From the NCBI RefSeq assembly GCF_040802235.1, contig NC_133174.1:84404647-84468646 (forward strand): 64,000 nucleotides of DNA. Direction: 5' to 3'. The translations under genes were made by a program, and so were the position numbers. Shown here one piece after another: positions 44,845-57,194 of the stretch (position 1 is its first letter; each line of letters begins with the position of its first letter). Source of the stretch: Manis javanica. Taxonomy: Eukaryota > Chordata > Mammalia > Pholidota > Manidae. The notes beneath the pieces are model-generated. The model did no database searches and had not been told where the DNA came from. It was given only the letters and a program-made list of their open reading frames with translations.

Positions 44845-46140
44845 AATCAATTTTATTGAAGTAATAAAGATACAACTGTATATAAAGTGTATGATCTGAT
44901 GTTTTGATAAGTCTAGACACTTATAAAGTCATCACTACAGTCAAGATGAAGAAAATATTCACCCACAGAAGTTCCATCATGCCTCTCCTCCCCTTGTCCC
45001 TAGCTAACCCCTGATCTGCTCTCTGTTTCTATAGATTGGTTTGCATTTTCTAGAATGCGATATAAATGGAATCATACACTATATCCCTATTTTTGCTTGT
45101 CTTATTTTACATAGCCTAGTTACTTTGGGATTCTTCCATGTTGCTGTGTGCATAGTCATTTTCCTATTTTGTTATTGAGTAGTTATCCATTACTTGGATA
45201 TGCTACAATTTGTTGATGGGCATTTTGTGTTTTGAGTTTTGGGCTACTATAAATAAAACTGCTTTGTTCATTTGTTTATGTCTTTGTATGGACATATGTT
45301 TCCATTTCTTTTAGAAAAATACCTAGGAGTGGAATGACTTGATCACATGGTATGTGTTTATTTAACTTTTTAAGAAATTAGTTGTTTCCGAAGTGGTTGT
45401 ACAATTTTGTATTCCCACCAGGAGTAGCAACACTTGGTATGGTCAATCTTTTTAAATGTAGCCATTCTAATAGTAGTAGTATGTCACTCTGGTTTTACTT
45501 TGCATTTCCCAAATGACTAATGTCAGACATCTTTTTGTGTACTGATTTATCATCCACATATAATCTTTGATGAAGTGTCTATTCAAATTTTGCCCATTTT
45601 TCTATTGGGATGTTGTCTTACTATTGAGTTTTGAGAATTTTTTATATATTCTGGATACAAGTCCTTTATAAAATATAATCTCTGAAAATATTTTCTCCCA
45701 ATCCATGGATATTCTTTTCATCCTCTTGACAGTGTCTTTCACAGCTTTGCAAAGAGCAGAAGTTTTAAATTTTGATGAAGTCCAATTTATCATCATCTTT
45801 TTTCTTTTATAAATCATTGCTTTTTGGTATCATCTCTAAGCAGTCTTTGCCTAGCCCAAGGCCACAAAGATAGTCTTCTGTGTTATCTTAGAAGTCTTAT
45901 GCTTTTAGGTTTTACATTTAGATCTGATCTGTTTTTGTATGTGGTACAAGACATGGATTGAAAAAAAAACTTTTTACATATGTATATCTAATTGTTCCAG
46001 CATCATTTGTGGAAAGACTGTCCTTTCTACACTGAATTACCTTTGCACCTTCATCAGAAATTAGTTATATATATGGGTGTATGTTAGAATCTCTATTCTA
46101 TTCCATTGTGTACTGTCTTTAATCACCTAATTGGTAAATG
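44845..46140 (-). mobile_element. Old L1M, 3' UTR and ORF2 C-terminus
   Basis: Starts at the 3' end ('attttattgaagtaataaag') and reads antisense through 'tatgtttccatttcttttag', 'cctaggagtggaatgacttg', 'tgtattcccaccaggagtag' to 'ttccattgtgtactgtcttt'. The 71-codon antisense frame at 45602-45817 is a piece of ORF2 ('MDWEKIFSEIIFYKGLVSRI'). Confidence 0.85.
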
Positions 46141-48029
46141 TTTCTTAGATTTATCTGGGATGGAATGAGCTAAATTATGGGATTAAGGATAACAGAATTC
46201 ATTAAAGTAGAGGTAGTTATAGCAGCTATATCTTCATCCTTGGCATCTCATTTTGTTCTCAAATATCTGAGAGAAAGGGGCAAATAACAACAGTAATAAC
46301 CTAGAAAACAAATCAGAACACAAATGTTCTATGTTATGGAGTTGCCAGTGTGTGGCTGTCTACAGCCCAGCCATGGGAATGGTAGCTAGCATTTTTCAGG
46401 AGCACAGATAGTGCCTTTGTTTTTCTTGCCTTTGATAAGAGAGACCTGTTTGCTAAAATGTAAATAGAAAGTATTTTAAAGCTGCTCATAAATTATGGTT
46501 AAAAAAGGAATAGTAATAAAAAATTGGTTATTATTTTACCCTATGGTTTTCACAGCAAAATTATTTCATTCTATACTCATTCCTAAATAAGGATACATAC
46601 AAATGAGTAGAAAATGATATATAACTATAACATTTTATTTTTTAAGCAAATAACTTTAATTTAAAGTAAATGAATTGTGTTTCTGGTACTGTAGCCTTGA
46701 TTGCATGGAGTTTAAAAGGAAAGATACAATTAATGCAATGGCAGAGAAGGAAAATCAGTTACTAATTTGGATATTTGTTCTAATGCTAGTTTTCAACTTA
46801 AAAATATCATTCATGTTCAAAAATGTAAATCCACATGACAGAGGAACACTTTTACAAGAGCACTCAAGAATTTTTGCCTGTAGTACTCATTTGTAGAATT
46901 CCCACACTAAAATTCAAATAAAGCAGACCTTTTTTATTGCAGGTTTGGAAGCATTTTTTTTTATTCTACTAAAAAGGGAGGAAAAATTCAAAGGATTTGA
47001 ATGATGAACAATGTCCATACATGTATATGTGACTACAATAACTATTTCTAAAGTTTACATTATATTTGGACAATGTAGAACAAGCCCAAACTGACATTTT
47101 TCTGCCAATTTTCATCCAGAATACCCAGGTGTTTTTAATTAATTTGATTTAGTCGTCCTCTAAGGAAAAATGAGTCTTAGGGTACATACAAATGAGTAGA
47201 AAATGGTATGTAACTATAACAGAATGTCTCCTGTTATTTCAAAGGGAAAAAAATCAATGCAATTTTAAATAAAATCCAAACCAAGTGCTGTTTTAGTATT
47301 TTACACCACACAGAGCCTTCTTTCTTTTTGAGAGCTTTCAAACTTTCTGACAGTCCTAAATTACATGATCTTCCATTTTCTAAAATTCAAACTTGTATCC
47401 CATGTTTATTTTTTATACCATTTATTTTTTTATTCCATTATAAAGGTTGACTATAAAATTTTAATGTAATTAACTACATATATCTCAAAATATAATTAAG
47501 TAATTCCCAATGTGTTGAAATAATGATTTATCTTCTTGATATTAAAACATTTTTTTAAATTTTTTATTTCTTGGTTAAGTTTAGAGTACTGTGTATTGTG
47601 ACTTAATTTTAAATACCTACTGACTACCTTAGATTTTCCTGTTTCTTTTCTATTGCTTAGAGAAATGGTCTCAAGCCTAACAGCTGTGTGAAAATATTGT
47701 CCTTTTTGGAGGTGGAAGGGATTTTAGAGATTATCTAGTCTAATCTCTTCACAGAGACTGGGGAAACTGAGACACTCCTTTGGACATTCTAGGTGTTTTT
47801 AGGTATTCATCGCTATAAATAATTCTACAGTTATAATAACACTTTTACAAATTTTATTATGTATTCAAAATGTCATTTTCACAAATGTTGATGATTTTGG
47901 TTTCAGGGCAGATTAAGGAGTAAATAAACATAGTTCAGATCCTCTAATAATGGATCTGAATTATCCTAATCATTATGTAGTAAGTGTTCATAGTTTTCAC
48001 TGAATAACAATAACTAACTTTTTCTCTTT
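46141..48029. other. Unassigned sequence with a local 40-bp duplication
   Basis: No gene seen. 'tacatacaaatgagtagaaa' and the following 20 bp occur at about 46593-46633 and again at about 47182-47221 with few differences. Confidence 0.5.
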
Positions 48030-48300
48030 CAGAGTATCAGACTCTGGACCAAGTGCTTTACTTTTAGTATTCATTTTTAATGAGATCATTGAGGGATTTA
48101 TTAACATTCTCATACTATCCTTATATGATATTCTCCTCATATCATCCTTAGTATCCTCTTATCCTCAATGAGGATACTGGGTCTAAGTGAATGACTTGCC
48201 TAAGGTCACATAGTTTATAATTGGAAGAGCCCAGTTGTGAAACCAGATGGCTTGATTCTAGATGTTGAGTTCTTAACCACTCTGCTATACCATCTTTAAT
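48030..48300 (-). repeat. MIR SINE
   Basis: Antisense MIR: 'gaccaagtgctttacttt', 'aaggtcacatagtttataat', 'gttcttaaccactctgctat'. A short internal repeat of 'atcctta/atcctc' units lies at 48115-48175. Confidence 0.75.
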
Positions 48301-48889
48301 GAACAAAAGTGAATAAAATAGACAGAAATGCTGGAATTGGATTTAAATGACAGCCATGACCAATCTCCCATTCCTCTGGTAATAGTTATGTTTTCATAGT
48401 GTTAGCACTTTTAGGGGCACCAGTTCACAAGTTCCTATGACTTATATAATAGTCTTAGCTTAAACTGACAAGGTATATTAGAACAAGTTGATTTAATAAA
48501 AAAGGTTTTTTTAAAAAATTCTAACATACCTAATGACTTTATTTGGTTAAAAGCCAAACACTGGGAGGTCACAGCTTAAAATAAATGCCAATGTAACCAA
48601 TCCACAATTAAATGAAACATATCCTAGGAATTTTTCCATTTAAGTATCCCTAGCAGCACAGGAACCTGCTGCACTTTGAGGGGCCTGGAGGTGTGACCTG
48701 AGGCTACCCACTGAAAACAGGAAACTCCCTTGAAATCTGTATATTTTAACTGTAAATCTCTTTTCAAAATCTGAGTTGTATTCCATAATTTACTGACGTT
48801 AGTTTTTATTTAACATAAGATGCACTTGCCCCTGAGTAAAATTGACACCCAGGAAGACATACAATAATGATGTGATCCAATTTCCTGTG
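48301..48889. other. Unassigned sequence
   Basis: No gene or confident repeat seen. Confidence 0.4.
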
Positions 48890-49135
48890 ATCTTCAGGCA
48901 ACAGCACAGGCTCTGTGGTAACTGTCTGGGTTTAAAGGCCTTCTACTTGCTGTCTCTATGACCCTAGACAAGTCACACACCTCCAAGTCTCCGTTTCCTT
49001 ATCTGTAAAAAGAAGATAATGGGAACTGCCCCAAACAGTTATTATATACGAATTGGGAGGATAAGCTATATAAATTATTCATCAGATGCATAAAGGCTCA
49101 ATAAGTGTTATCTATTATTATTATACTATTCACAG
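48890..49135 (+). repeat. MIR SINE
   Basis: Sense MIR: 'acagcacaggctctgtggta', 'gaccctagacaagtcacaca', 'tctccgtttccttatctgta', and a 3' end 'ggctcaataagtgttatcta'. Confidence 0.85.
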
Positions 49136-49984
49136 GGCCATATAGGGATTCCTATCCCTGTTAAATAAGTATAACTCAGGGCCAAGGTTAATAAATTTAA
49201 TCAACTTGAGTTGCTGACTTTTATATGTGCCCCATTCCTTTCAACTTAAAAAATAACTTGATTTGCCTTGTGACCCAGAGTCAAATTTTGTTAAGGTGAC
49301 AGTTAATATCCTTGGTTTAGTTATTCTCCAGTGTGGCAGACTTTTCAATTACATGCTTAGCATGTAGTAGAGATAAATCTTCAGCAAATCTAGTATTATA
49401 GTTTCAAAGTGAAGATTACTAACACTTTACTATTAGAGAACAGTAATGAAACTCAGCAATAAAAGAGAAGAAGTAAGGAAATTGTATCATGACTATAACT
49501 GAATAAATGAACAGGATGTCTAATGAACTCGTTTTTAGTTATCAAAAAATCTGCTTTATACAGAAAAAGAAACAAGAAATGGAGTCATAACTTCTCCAGA
49601 TTCATTATTTTGTTTGGTGACTCACTTGAAGCAGATGTAATCAAAATTTTTAAATTATAATATTAAACAGGTTTGTCTGTCTTTTATGACCAGTGTTTGT
49701 CTAAAACACTAATAAAGCATTCTCTGTTCAGCGGTAACCAAATGCTCTAATTAACACAATTTCATTATCTGCTACCATGAGAATGTGTCTAACCTCTGGA
49801 AGAAAGGTTAAGAATGACATAATGACCAAATTACATAAATTGTTAGACTAAATGGCCAATCTGCTTGCAGCAACCTCCAAGCTATTCCCTAACTTCTAAA
49901 ATATGCTATACATAGGTCTTTGAAAAATCTTCTTAAAAACACTTACTTTATACCTCTTCTAATCCCAAAATTTTAGTGATACTC
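49136..49984. other. Unassigned sequence
   Basis: No gene or confident repeat seen. Confidence 0.4.
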
Positions 49985-50190
49985 CACTGTCTGGAATCAG
50001 ACGTGTATATATAAATGCAAATTGTGTCTTTTACCCTCTAGTGATCTGGGCAAATTTCTCAGCTCCTTTTTGCCTCAGTTTCCTCATTTATAAATTAGAT
50101 TATAATACCTACCCCACAGAGCAATAGCTTTAAATAACATATTACATGTAAAACACTTAGAACATGGTAAGTGCTCAGTCAGAGAATTCT
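49985..50190 (+). repeat. MIR SINE
   Basis: Sense MIR core: 'ctggaatcagacgtgtatat', 'tttgcctcagtttcctcatt', 'aacatggtaagtgctcagt'. Confidence 0.8.
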
Positions 50191-51379
50191 AACTTCCTCA
50201 GTAAACTTAGGTTCTACAGGGACACTTGCCCAATAGAATGTACTTCTCTATTTCCTTCAGTGTTTATTTACTCAGGCCATGTTACATTTTTGTGTACTTT
50301 TTAATAAACAACAGAACCATATAGGTGATTTCTTATATACATAAATATACATTCCTTTCCTAAGTATATTTTAATTTTCCCTAGAACTGGGATCAAGATA
50401 CTTTCTTGTGTATAACCAACCCTCCATCCTTTCACAGAGTATTGCTCTGCACAAGAACACACTTAGTACTAAAACTAACTTCTTGAACTAATGAACTGGC
50501 TTCCTCTATAGCAGGACTGTTTTTACTTGCTGCTGAAGTAGAAACCATTTTTATTGTCCCCTAAATGTGCTGAATTTGCATGCAGCAAATCACATTAGTT
50601 TTCTAAATTTTCAGGATTTAAACAATTTATGTTTTAGCAACCAAGTTCTATATAAGAGTACCTCACATACTTTTTTAATAACTGTGAGGCCGTGCAGAAT
50701 CTTCAGAAGGAAATTTCTGAATTTTAATGAGGATCCATATTTAGTATTAAATTAAAATGTCTCTTTACTTAACCTTCTGTTTCATTAATATTGTCTTTCA
50801 GAAGACAAAATTTCTAGAAAATGATTATTTGAAAATTGCTATACATCTATTAGGCAATTAAAGGTAAAATATATCTCAAAATATCAGAGCATGTCTTTTC
50901 AATAAATTGTGTAGTAGATATCATAAAAATGGCTACTCAAATGTTTCAGTTAAGTAAGATGAATAAATTCTAGGGATCTGTTGTACAGCAATGTACCGAT
51001 AGTCAACAATAATGTCTTACACACTTAAAACTTGCTAAGATGTCTGATAAGAGTTCTTATCACAATAAAAGAAAATATTTTTTTAGAAAGGCTACTTGGA
51101 GAAACATAAATTTTTTTGTTACCAGAGTCTTATTATTTGAATTAGGCATCATGTATATGTCACAGCAAATTTTCCTTTTTTGTGGGCTATTAAAAAACAA
51201 ATTCCCCAGCTTCTTTATTATTTAAAATATACTTTTCTTTGGAGAGTCAAATTTTTTTACACAAAAAGCAGTGAAGCATTTAAGTGATTGTGAAAATGCC
51301 AGAAACCAGAGCTTGAGAACCTTGAGAACACGTGTACCTTGGTAACTGAGAAAAGAGCTGGTTCTCAATATGTACAAAA
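50191..51379. other. Unassigned AT-rich sequence
   Basis: No gene seen. The short frames 50567-50755 and 51040-51225 lack a recognisable domain. Confidence 0.4.
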
Positions 51380-51640
51380 GATGTCCACAGTAGAGTATCA
51401 AGTGAAAAAGGCAAATTGCAAAACAATATTTTCAGTATGATCTCATCTATTTAATAAGTACATATAAAAATATATATGGGACATGTACATGTTTTCATAT
51501 TCATAGAAAAATCTGAAAGTATACACACAAAACTAATGTAATTAAATGGAAGGAAAAGCTTTAACATTTTGTTTTCTATTCTGAAGCATTTTTTGAATTT
51601 TTAACAAAGAGCATGTATTACTTTTGTAACTAAAAAAGGG
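51380..51640 (+). mobile_element. L1ME-like 3'-end fragment
   Basis: 'tcaagtgaaaaaggcaaatt' followed by 'atgatctcatctatttaat' and a 3' UTR ending 'catgtattacttttgtaac' match the tail layout of L1ME elements. Confidence 0.6.
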
Positions 51641-52559
51641 AAGAGTTAAGGCAACAATAAATAGCATTTTTTGAACAAAATTTGGGTTGTTATTTTGTCA
51701 AGCAAGGCTTATTTAGAGAGCTTGAGTACCATCTCAATGACTACTTTACAAAGTAGAAACTATCTTTTGCTAGAGCAAAACTCATATGGCCTGGTCTGAG
51801 CTATCATCATACATTGGTGTCTTGCAAAATGTGCCGTTTGTCAGACAGCTCATGCTTCATTCTGATTGGCATTTGAAGCCTTTATACATAGCTGTTCTTT
51901 CCTAAGCATGATATTTTGTTGGGACAACTATAACATTATCAGAGGTAGTGCTGCCCTTCTTGCCATTATGCTCACAATCTAAGTAACTTATATTTTCTTT
52001 CATTCAAGCTATTTCCTTTTCTCATATTTTGAAATTCATATCATTTTTCCTATTGACTTGTACAGCTATTTTTAATGGAAATTATGATTGCTGCTTCTAA
52101 AGACTTATGCTGCCCAGAAAATAAAGATCATGAGTGGATTAATCATTCTTCTGAAAAGAAAGTTTATTTTTTATATGGTTTATTTTTATCTTTGTGAGTA
52201 AAACTTAAGCCAATACGTACAAATATCTGTTTGTATTTTGTGATATCCTTCTTTTCCTGTACTTTTGTGATGATTTGAAGAAATTTTAAGCCATAAAATA
52301 TCTTTTGATCATAAAATCACTAGGCAAATTGTATTTTTTCTACAAATGATGTGTATATAATTTAGCTGCAAGTGATGTACATTTACTTAGAAGTTCATAA
52401 TATGCTTACTAAGAGATTCTGTTTAATTCAGTAAAGGACATGCTTACTGGACTGAAATTTGAAATCACTGGGCCCAAGTTATAAAATAGTAAAAATTTTA
52501 ATGGGATGCACATTTCAGAGAGATAGCTATGACAACTGATAAAGTATTCTAGTAACTAC
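51641..52559. other. Unassigned AT-rich sequence
   Basis: No gene or confident repeat seen. Confidence 0.4.
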
Positions 52560-52775
52560 TCCCTTCTGTACTCTTGCATTCCAGCTGTCATTTAGCTATA
52601 TCAAACTGTTGTCATTTCTCATCTGGATTATTTACTTCATCCTTGTTATTTATCTCCCTACCTCAAGCTCTCTTGCTTCCCTTCCAGTTTTCTGCTCTGA
52701 AATTAACCTTTCTAAAATGCCATTTTCATCATGTCATACGCTTCTTGAAAATCTGCAGTGAATCCTCATTGAAAG
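52560..52775 (-). mobile_element. LINE-2 (L2) fragment
   Basis: Antisense L2 3' phrases: 'tctcatctggattatttact', 'aattaacctttctaaaatgc', 'cttgaaaatctgcagtgaat'. Confidence 0.65.
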
Positions 52776-52895
52776 GCAGACTAGTGTAGAGAAAAGAATA
52801 TTAGCTTTGAAGTCAGACTAGAGTCTGAGTTTTGGTCATGCCATGCAGCCTCTGCTAAGTATTTTCTTTTTCTGTAAAAACCATTGCACATGTTC
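52776..52895 (+). repeat. MIR SINE, diverged
   Basis: 'ggcagactagtgtagagaaa', 'tttgaagtcagactagagtc', then 'ttctttttctgtaaaaacc': sense MIR with an internal deletion. Confidence 0.6.
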
Positions 52896-52901
52896 TTTTT
52901 T

Positions 52902-54886
52902 TTTTTATTAAGGCATCATTGATATATACTCATAAGAAGGTTTCACAAGAAAAACAATGTGGTTATTACATTCACTCATATTATCGAGTCCCTGCCATAC
53001 CCCATTGCAGTCACTGTCCATCAGTGTAGTAAGATGCCACAGAGTCACTACTTGTCTTCTCTGTGCTACACTGTCTTCCCCATGATCCCCCCCACACCAT
53101 GTGTACAAATTATAATACCTCTCAATCCCCTTCTCCCTCTCTCCCCACCCACTCTTCCTGAACCCTCCCCTTTGGTAACCACTAGTCCCTTCTTGGAGTC
53201 TGTGAGTCTGCTACTGTTTTGTTCCTTCAGTTTTTGCTTTGTTGTTATACTCCACAAATGAGGGAAATCATTTGGTACTTGTCTCTCTCTGCCTGGCTTA
53301 TTTCACTGAGCATAATACTCTCTAGCTCCATCTATGTTGTTGCAAATGGTAGGATTTGTTTCTTTCTTATAGCTGAATAGTATTCCATTATGTTTATCTT
53401 CCACCTCTTCTTTATCCATTCATCTACTGAAGGAAACTTAGGTTGCTTCCATTTATTGGCTATAGTTAACAGTTCTGCGATAAACATAGGGGTGCATATG
53501 TCTTTTTGAATCGGAGTTGTTTTCTTTGTGTAAATTCCTAGGAGTGGAATTCCCAGGTTAAATGATATTTCTCCATATTGCTTTCCACAATTGTTGAACT
53601 AGTTTACATTCCCAGCAGCAGTGTAGGAGGGTTCCCCTTTCTCCACATCCATGCCAGCATTTGTTGTTCCTAGTCTTTTCTATGTTGGCCATCCTAACTG
53701 GTGTGAGGTGATATCTCACTGTGGTTTTCATTTGCATTTCCATGATAATTAGCAATGTGGAACATCTTTTCATGTACCTGTTGGCCATCTGAATTTCTTC
53801 TTTGGAGGAGTGTCTGTTCATATCCTCCACCCATTTTTTAATCAGGTTATTTGCTCTTTGGGTGTCGAGGCTTGTGAGTTCTTTATATATTTTGGATGTT
53901 AACCCCTTGTCGGATATGTCATTTACAAATATGTTCTCCCATACTGTAGGATGCCTTCTTTTTCTGCTGCTGGTGTCCTTTGCTGTACAGAAGCTTTTTA
54001 GCATGATGTAGTCCCATTTGTTCATTTTTTATTTTGTTTCCCTTGCCTGGGTAGACGCATTCAGGAAAAAGTTGTTCGTGTTTATATTTAAGAGATTGTT
54101 GCCTATGTTTACTTCTAAGAGTTTTATGGTTTCATGACTTACATTCAGGTTTTTGATACATTTTCAGTTTATTTTTGTGCATGGGGTTAGACAGTAATCC
54201 AGTTTCATTCTCTTGCATGTGGCTTCCCAGTTTTGCCAACGCCAGTTGTTGAAGAGCCTGTCATTTCCCCATGGTATATCCATGGCTCCTTTATCATGTA
54301 TTAATTGACCATATATGCTTGGGTTTATATCTGGGCTCTCTAGTCTGTTCCATTGTTCTATGGGTCTGTTCTTGTGCCAGTACCAAATTGTCTTGATTAC
54401 TGTGGCTTTGTAGTAGAGCTTGAATTCTGGGACCATAATCCCCCCAGCTTTATTCTTCCTTCTTAGGATTGCTTTGGCTATTCGGGGTCTTTTGTGGTTC
54501 CGTATGAGATTTAGAACTATTTGCTCTAGTTCATTGAAGAATGCTGTTGGTATTTTGATAAGAATTGCATTGAATCTGCAGACTGCTACAGGCAGAATGG
54601 CCATTTTGACAATATTAATTTGTCCTAGCCATGAGCATGGGATGTGTTTCCACTTACTGGTATCTTTAATTTCTCTCATGAGCATCTTGTAGTTTTAAGG
54701 GTATAGATCTTTCACTTCCTTCATTAGGTTTATTCCTAGGTATTTCATTCTTTTTGATGCAATTGTGAATGGAATTACTTTCTTGATTTCTCTTTCTGCT
54801 AGTTCATCATTAGTGTATAGGAATGCAACAGATTTCTGTGTATTAATTTTGTATCCTGCAACTTTGCTGAATTCAGATATTAGATC
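52902..54886 (-). mobile_element. 5'-truncated young LINE-1 ('L1-C')
   Basis: Antisense L1 from its A-tail (T-run at 52897-52906) and 3' UTR up to the late RT region ('atattagatctag', about 54885). ORF2 pieces are 53558-54025 (with '[20 protein letters not shown]' in a broken zinc-knuckle region, near 53640) and 54164-54685 (with '[20 protein letters not shown]'). The 5' half is missing, as is usual for incomplete reverse transcription. I could not find a convincing target duplication. Confidence 0.9.
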
Positions 54887-54889
54887 TAG

Positions 54890-55035
54890 TTCTGGTGAGT
54901 AATTTTATAGAATTTAGATTCCAGACTCAGACATACATTTGCCACTTTCTAGCATTATGGCCTTGGAAAGTTACTTAATCTCACTAATCCACAGTCTCCT
55001 TATCAGTGAAATGTGGAAAATAATATGTATCAATT
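54890..55035 (+). repeat. MIR SINE
   Basis: Sense MIR: 'gattccagactcagacatac', 'tggccttggaaagttactta', 'acagtctccttatcagtgaa'. It is a different copy from the MIR left of L1-C. Confidence 0.75.
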
Positions 55036-55469
55036 AGGACTTTTTAGCTGTTACATAAATCAACTGGTTATCTTATGCCTAGTTTAAATAATTGGAAAAA
55101 TAACAAGGCCTCACAGAAACTTCAGGAGGCTAGTGAGTCAGGTCTGAAAACAGGCAGGAACTGAATTAGCTCTGGATACCTAGGAAGCAGAAAATAGTAC
55201 AGGGCCTCCTAACAAGAATAATTTTATCATGGTGCTGTGGATGAGATAAACTAGAACTTAAGTCACTTTCAATTCAATTTCCTGCCCCTTCAATACAGGA
55301 AGGCCTCTACTTATAGTCCCACTGCACTTTTCTCAAAAGGTAATCAGTGCTATGAAACTGAGGGAAAGGATGCCCAATATCCAATATTTAACAAGTGCCC
55401 ACTATGCTTGTAAACAACCATTCACATAGTAGGTGCTCAGTTAATGGCTATTTTAACAGGATAAAGTCT
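55036..55469. other. Unassigned sequence
   Basis: No gene seen. 'acatagtaggtgctcagtta' near 55425 is a short MIR-like phrase. Confidence 0.4.
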
Positions 55470-55922
55470 GGACAACTTAATCAGGTATTCATGGCCATTT
55501 ACTTTCTAGCCTCAACCTACCTTTTCAAACTTAATTTATTCCCAAATCGTCTGCATAAACCCTGAATACTAATTTCTGCTCTTCTCGCTCAGGCTATTTT
55601 TCTCTGCCTGAAATGCTCTCAAGCTCTCTCACTCTTTAATATTCAGCTTATCTCTTCTAAGGCTCAGTTTTTATCTCTTTTTCTGATCCCTGGATCACTG
55701 ATTTTCTGTTTCTTCATTTTCTCTTAATAATGAACTGCTTCCTGACATTTTTTGGAGTGGTAGCTTGTATTGTCTAGTCCTTTGTGTGCCTTATTTCTCC
55801 CAGCTAGACTATAAACTCCTTGAGAAGTCAGGTTGTGTATTATATATTTATTTGTTTCCTTGATAGCACTTAGCCCAGTGTTATACATATAGTAGTTGCT
55901 CACAAACTTTGATAAATGAATG
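55470..55922 (-). mobile_element. LINE-2 (L2) 3' region
   Basis: Antisense L2 in order: 'tctctgcctgaaatgctctc', 'gactataaactccttgagaa', 'gcacttagcccagtgttata', ending 'tttgataaatgaatg'. These are the common end phrases of L2 in mammals. Confidence 0.85.
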
Positions 55923-56075
55923 CAAGAATGTGAATTATTAATTTAACTTTCATTTAATAATCACCTACTGTATACTCAGCACTGTGGTGATTGCTTTGAG
56001 GATACAGAGAGAAAATAAAACCTTGAAAGCTGCCTTTGATGTACCTCACAGTCTAAGAGAGAAAAGATAACAGTA
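55923..56075. repeat. L2/MIR-type ancient fragment
   Basis: 'aatcacctactgtatactca' followed by 'gcactgtggtgattgctttg' and 'gtacctcacagtctaagaga' is a recurring ancient-repeat phrase. I cannot name the subfamily. Confidence 0.5.
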
Positions 56076-57194
56076 TGAAGCACCCTAAAAACAATTTTAT
56101 TAATAAGTATAGAATATCATGTGAAAATGTTATATTGTGGTACTCTGGGTATAAGAAGATGTTAAAAGCATGAATTAACTAGATGAATGTCAGGTATAAG
56201 CAGATTAGCTCATCTGGGATGAAGGGGTTTTCATGTTGGAAAATAATAGGTAATGATATTGGAGATCATGGGATTGGGGAAGACTTTGAAAGAGAATTTT
56301 ATAAATTTAGATTTAATATAGTGGGGAACAGCAATAGTTTGATTAAATGAAAGTCCATCTTACACAGATGAATACTAATCTGCTATCCACAGCAGTGAAA
56401 ATATATTGACTTAGAAAGGTAATCAAAATATAGTATATTCAGTCATGAAAACAGATAACAAAATATTATGTATATGAATTAATTTTTTTAAATAAAGGAC
56501 ATAAATACAAATTAAAATATCTGGAAGTACAATCAATGAGGTATTAACTATGCTTACATGTAGGTGGTTTATTCCATGGGTGCTTTTAAAAAATTTCTTT
56601 CAGCAGATATTTTTGGTAGAAAGAAAAAAAGATATATGTATACTTAAAAGGTACTATAGGTTCTCAAGGGCAATGATGTGAAAAATAGTACTTGAGGTAG
56701 ATTGCTTTACAATCTGTATATGAGGACCTAAAACCAGCAGACATGTCAGGATGCTTGATTAGATAGTAGAAAGAGAAAATTTAAGAGATGCTTTGGAAAA
56801 AAATTAGTTTGACTACATTTCTAATTTAATGTGAGTATGAAGATGATGAGATTGAAGGCAACACTGAAGTTATGAGAAATATAGAGAACACATATAGGTG
56901 CCACTAATAGTTACAGGAAAATTGAGAAGTAAAGCTTATTGAGGTAAAAAGTGGAAAAGAAAAGTTAGTTAACCTTTTCAGTGAGCAGTATGAAAAGTAA
57001 CTAAGTATTTGAGATTAGAACTGGAAAAAGGCTTAGCAGTCAGGGCTGGAGATACGGACTTGTGCTTCATTTGTATCTAAGGAATGTTAGTGTAGATGGA
57101 GAAACTTTGAAGATTAGTACATACAATAAGGCTAAAGAAAGCCAAGCAAGGGCCTTAAAGAAGTCCACCAAATTCTTCCATTTCCTATATCTCA
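56076..57194. other. Unassigned AT-rich sequence
   Basis: No gene seen. A block near 56430-56640 resembles an L1ME tail but is too diverged to call. Confidence 0.4.

Noticed and set aside
52902-54886. Target site duplication for L1-C
   Set aside because: I compared the flanks and found no convincing match. The two flanking MIRs are different copies, so a deletion at insertion is possible but unproven.
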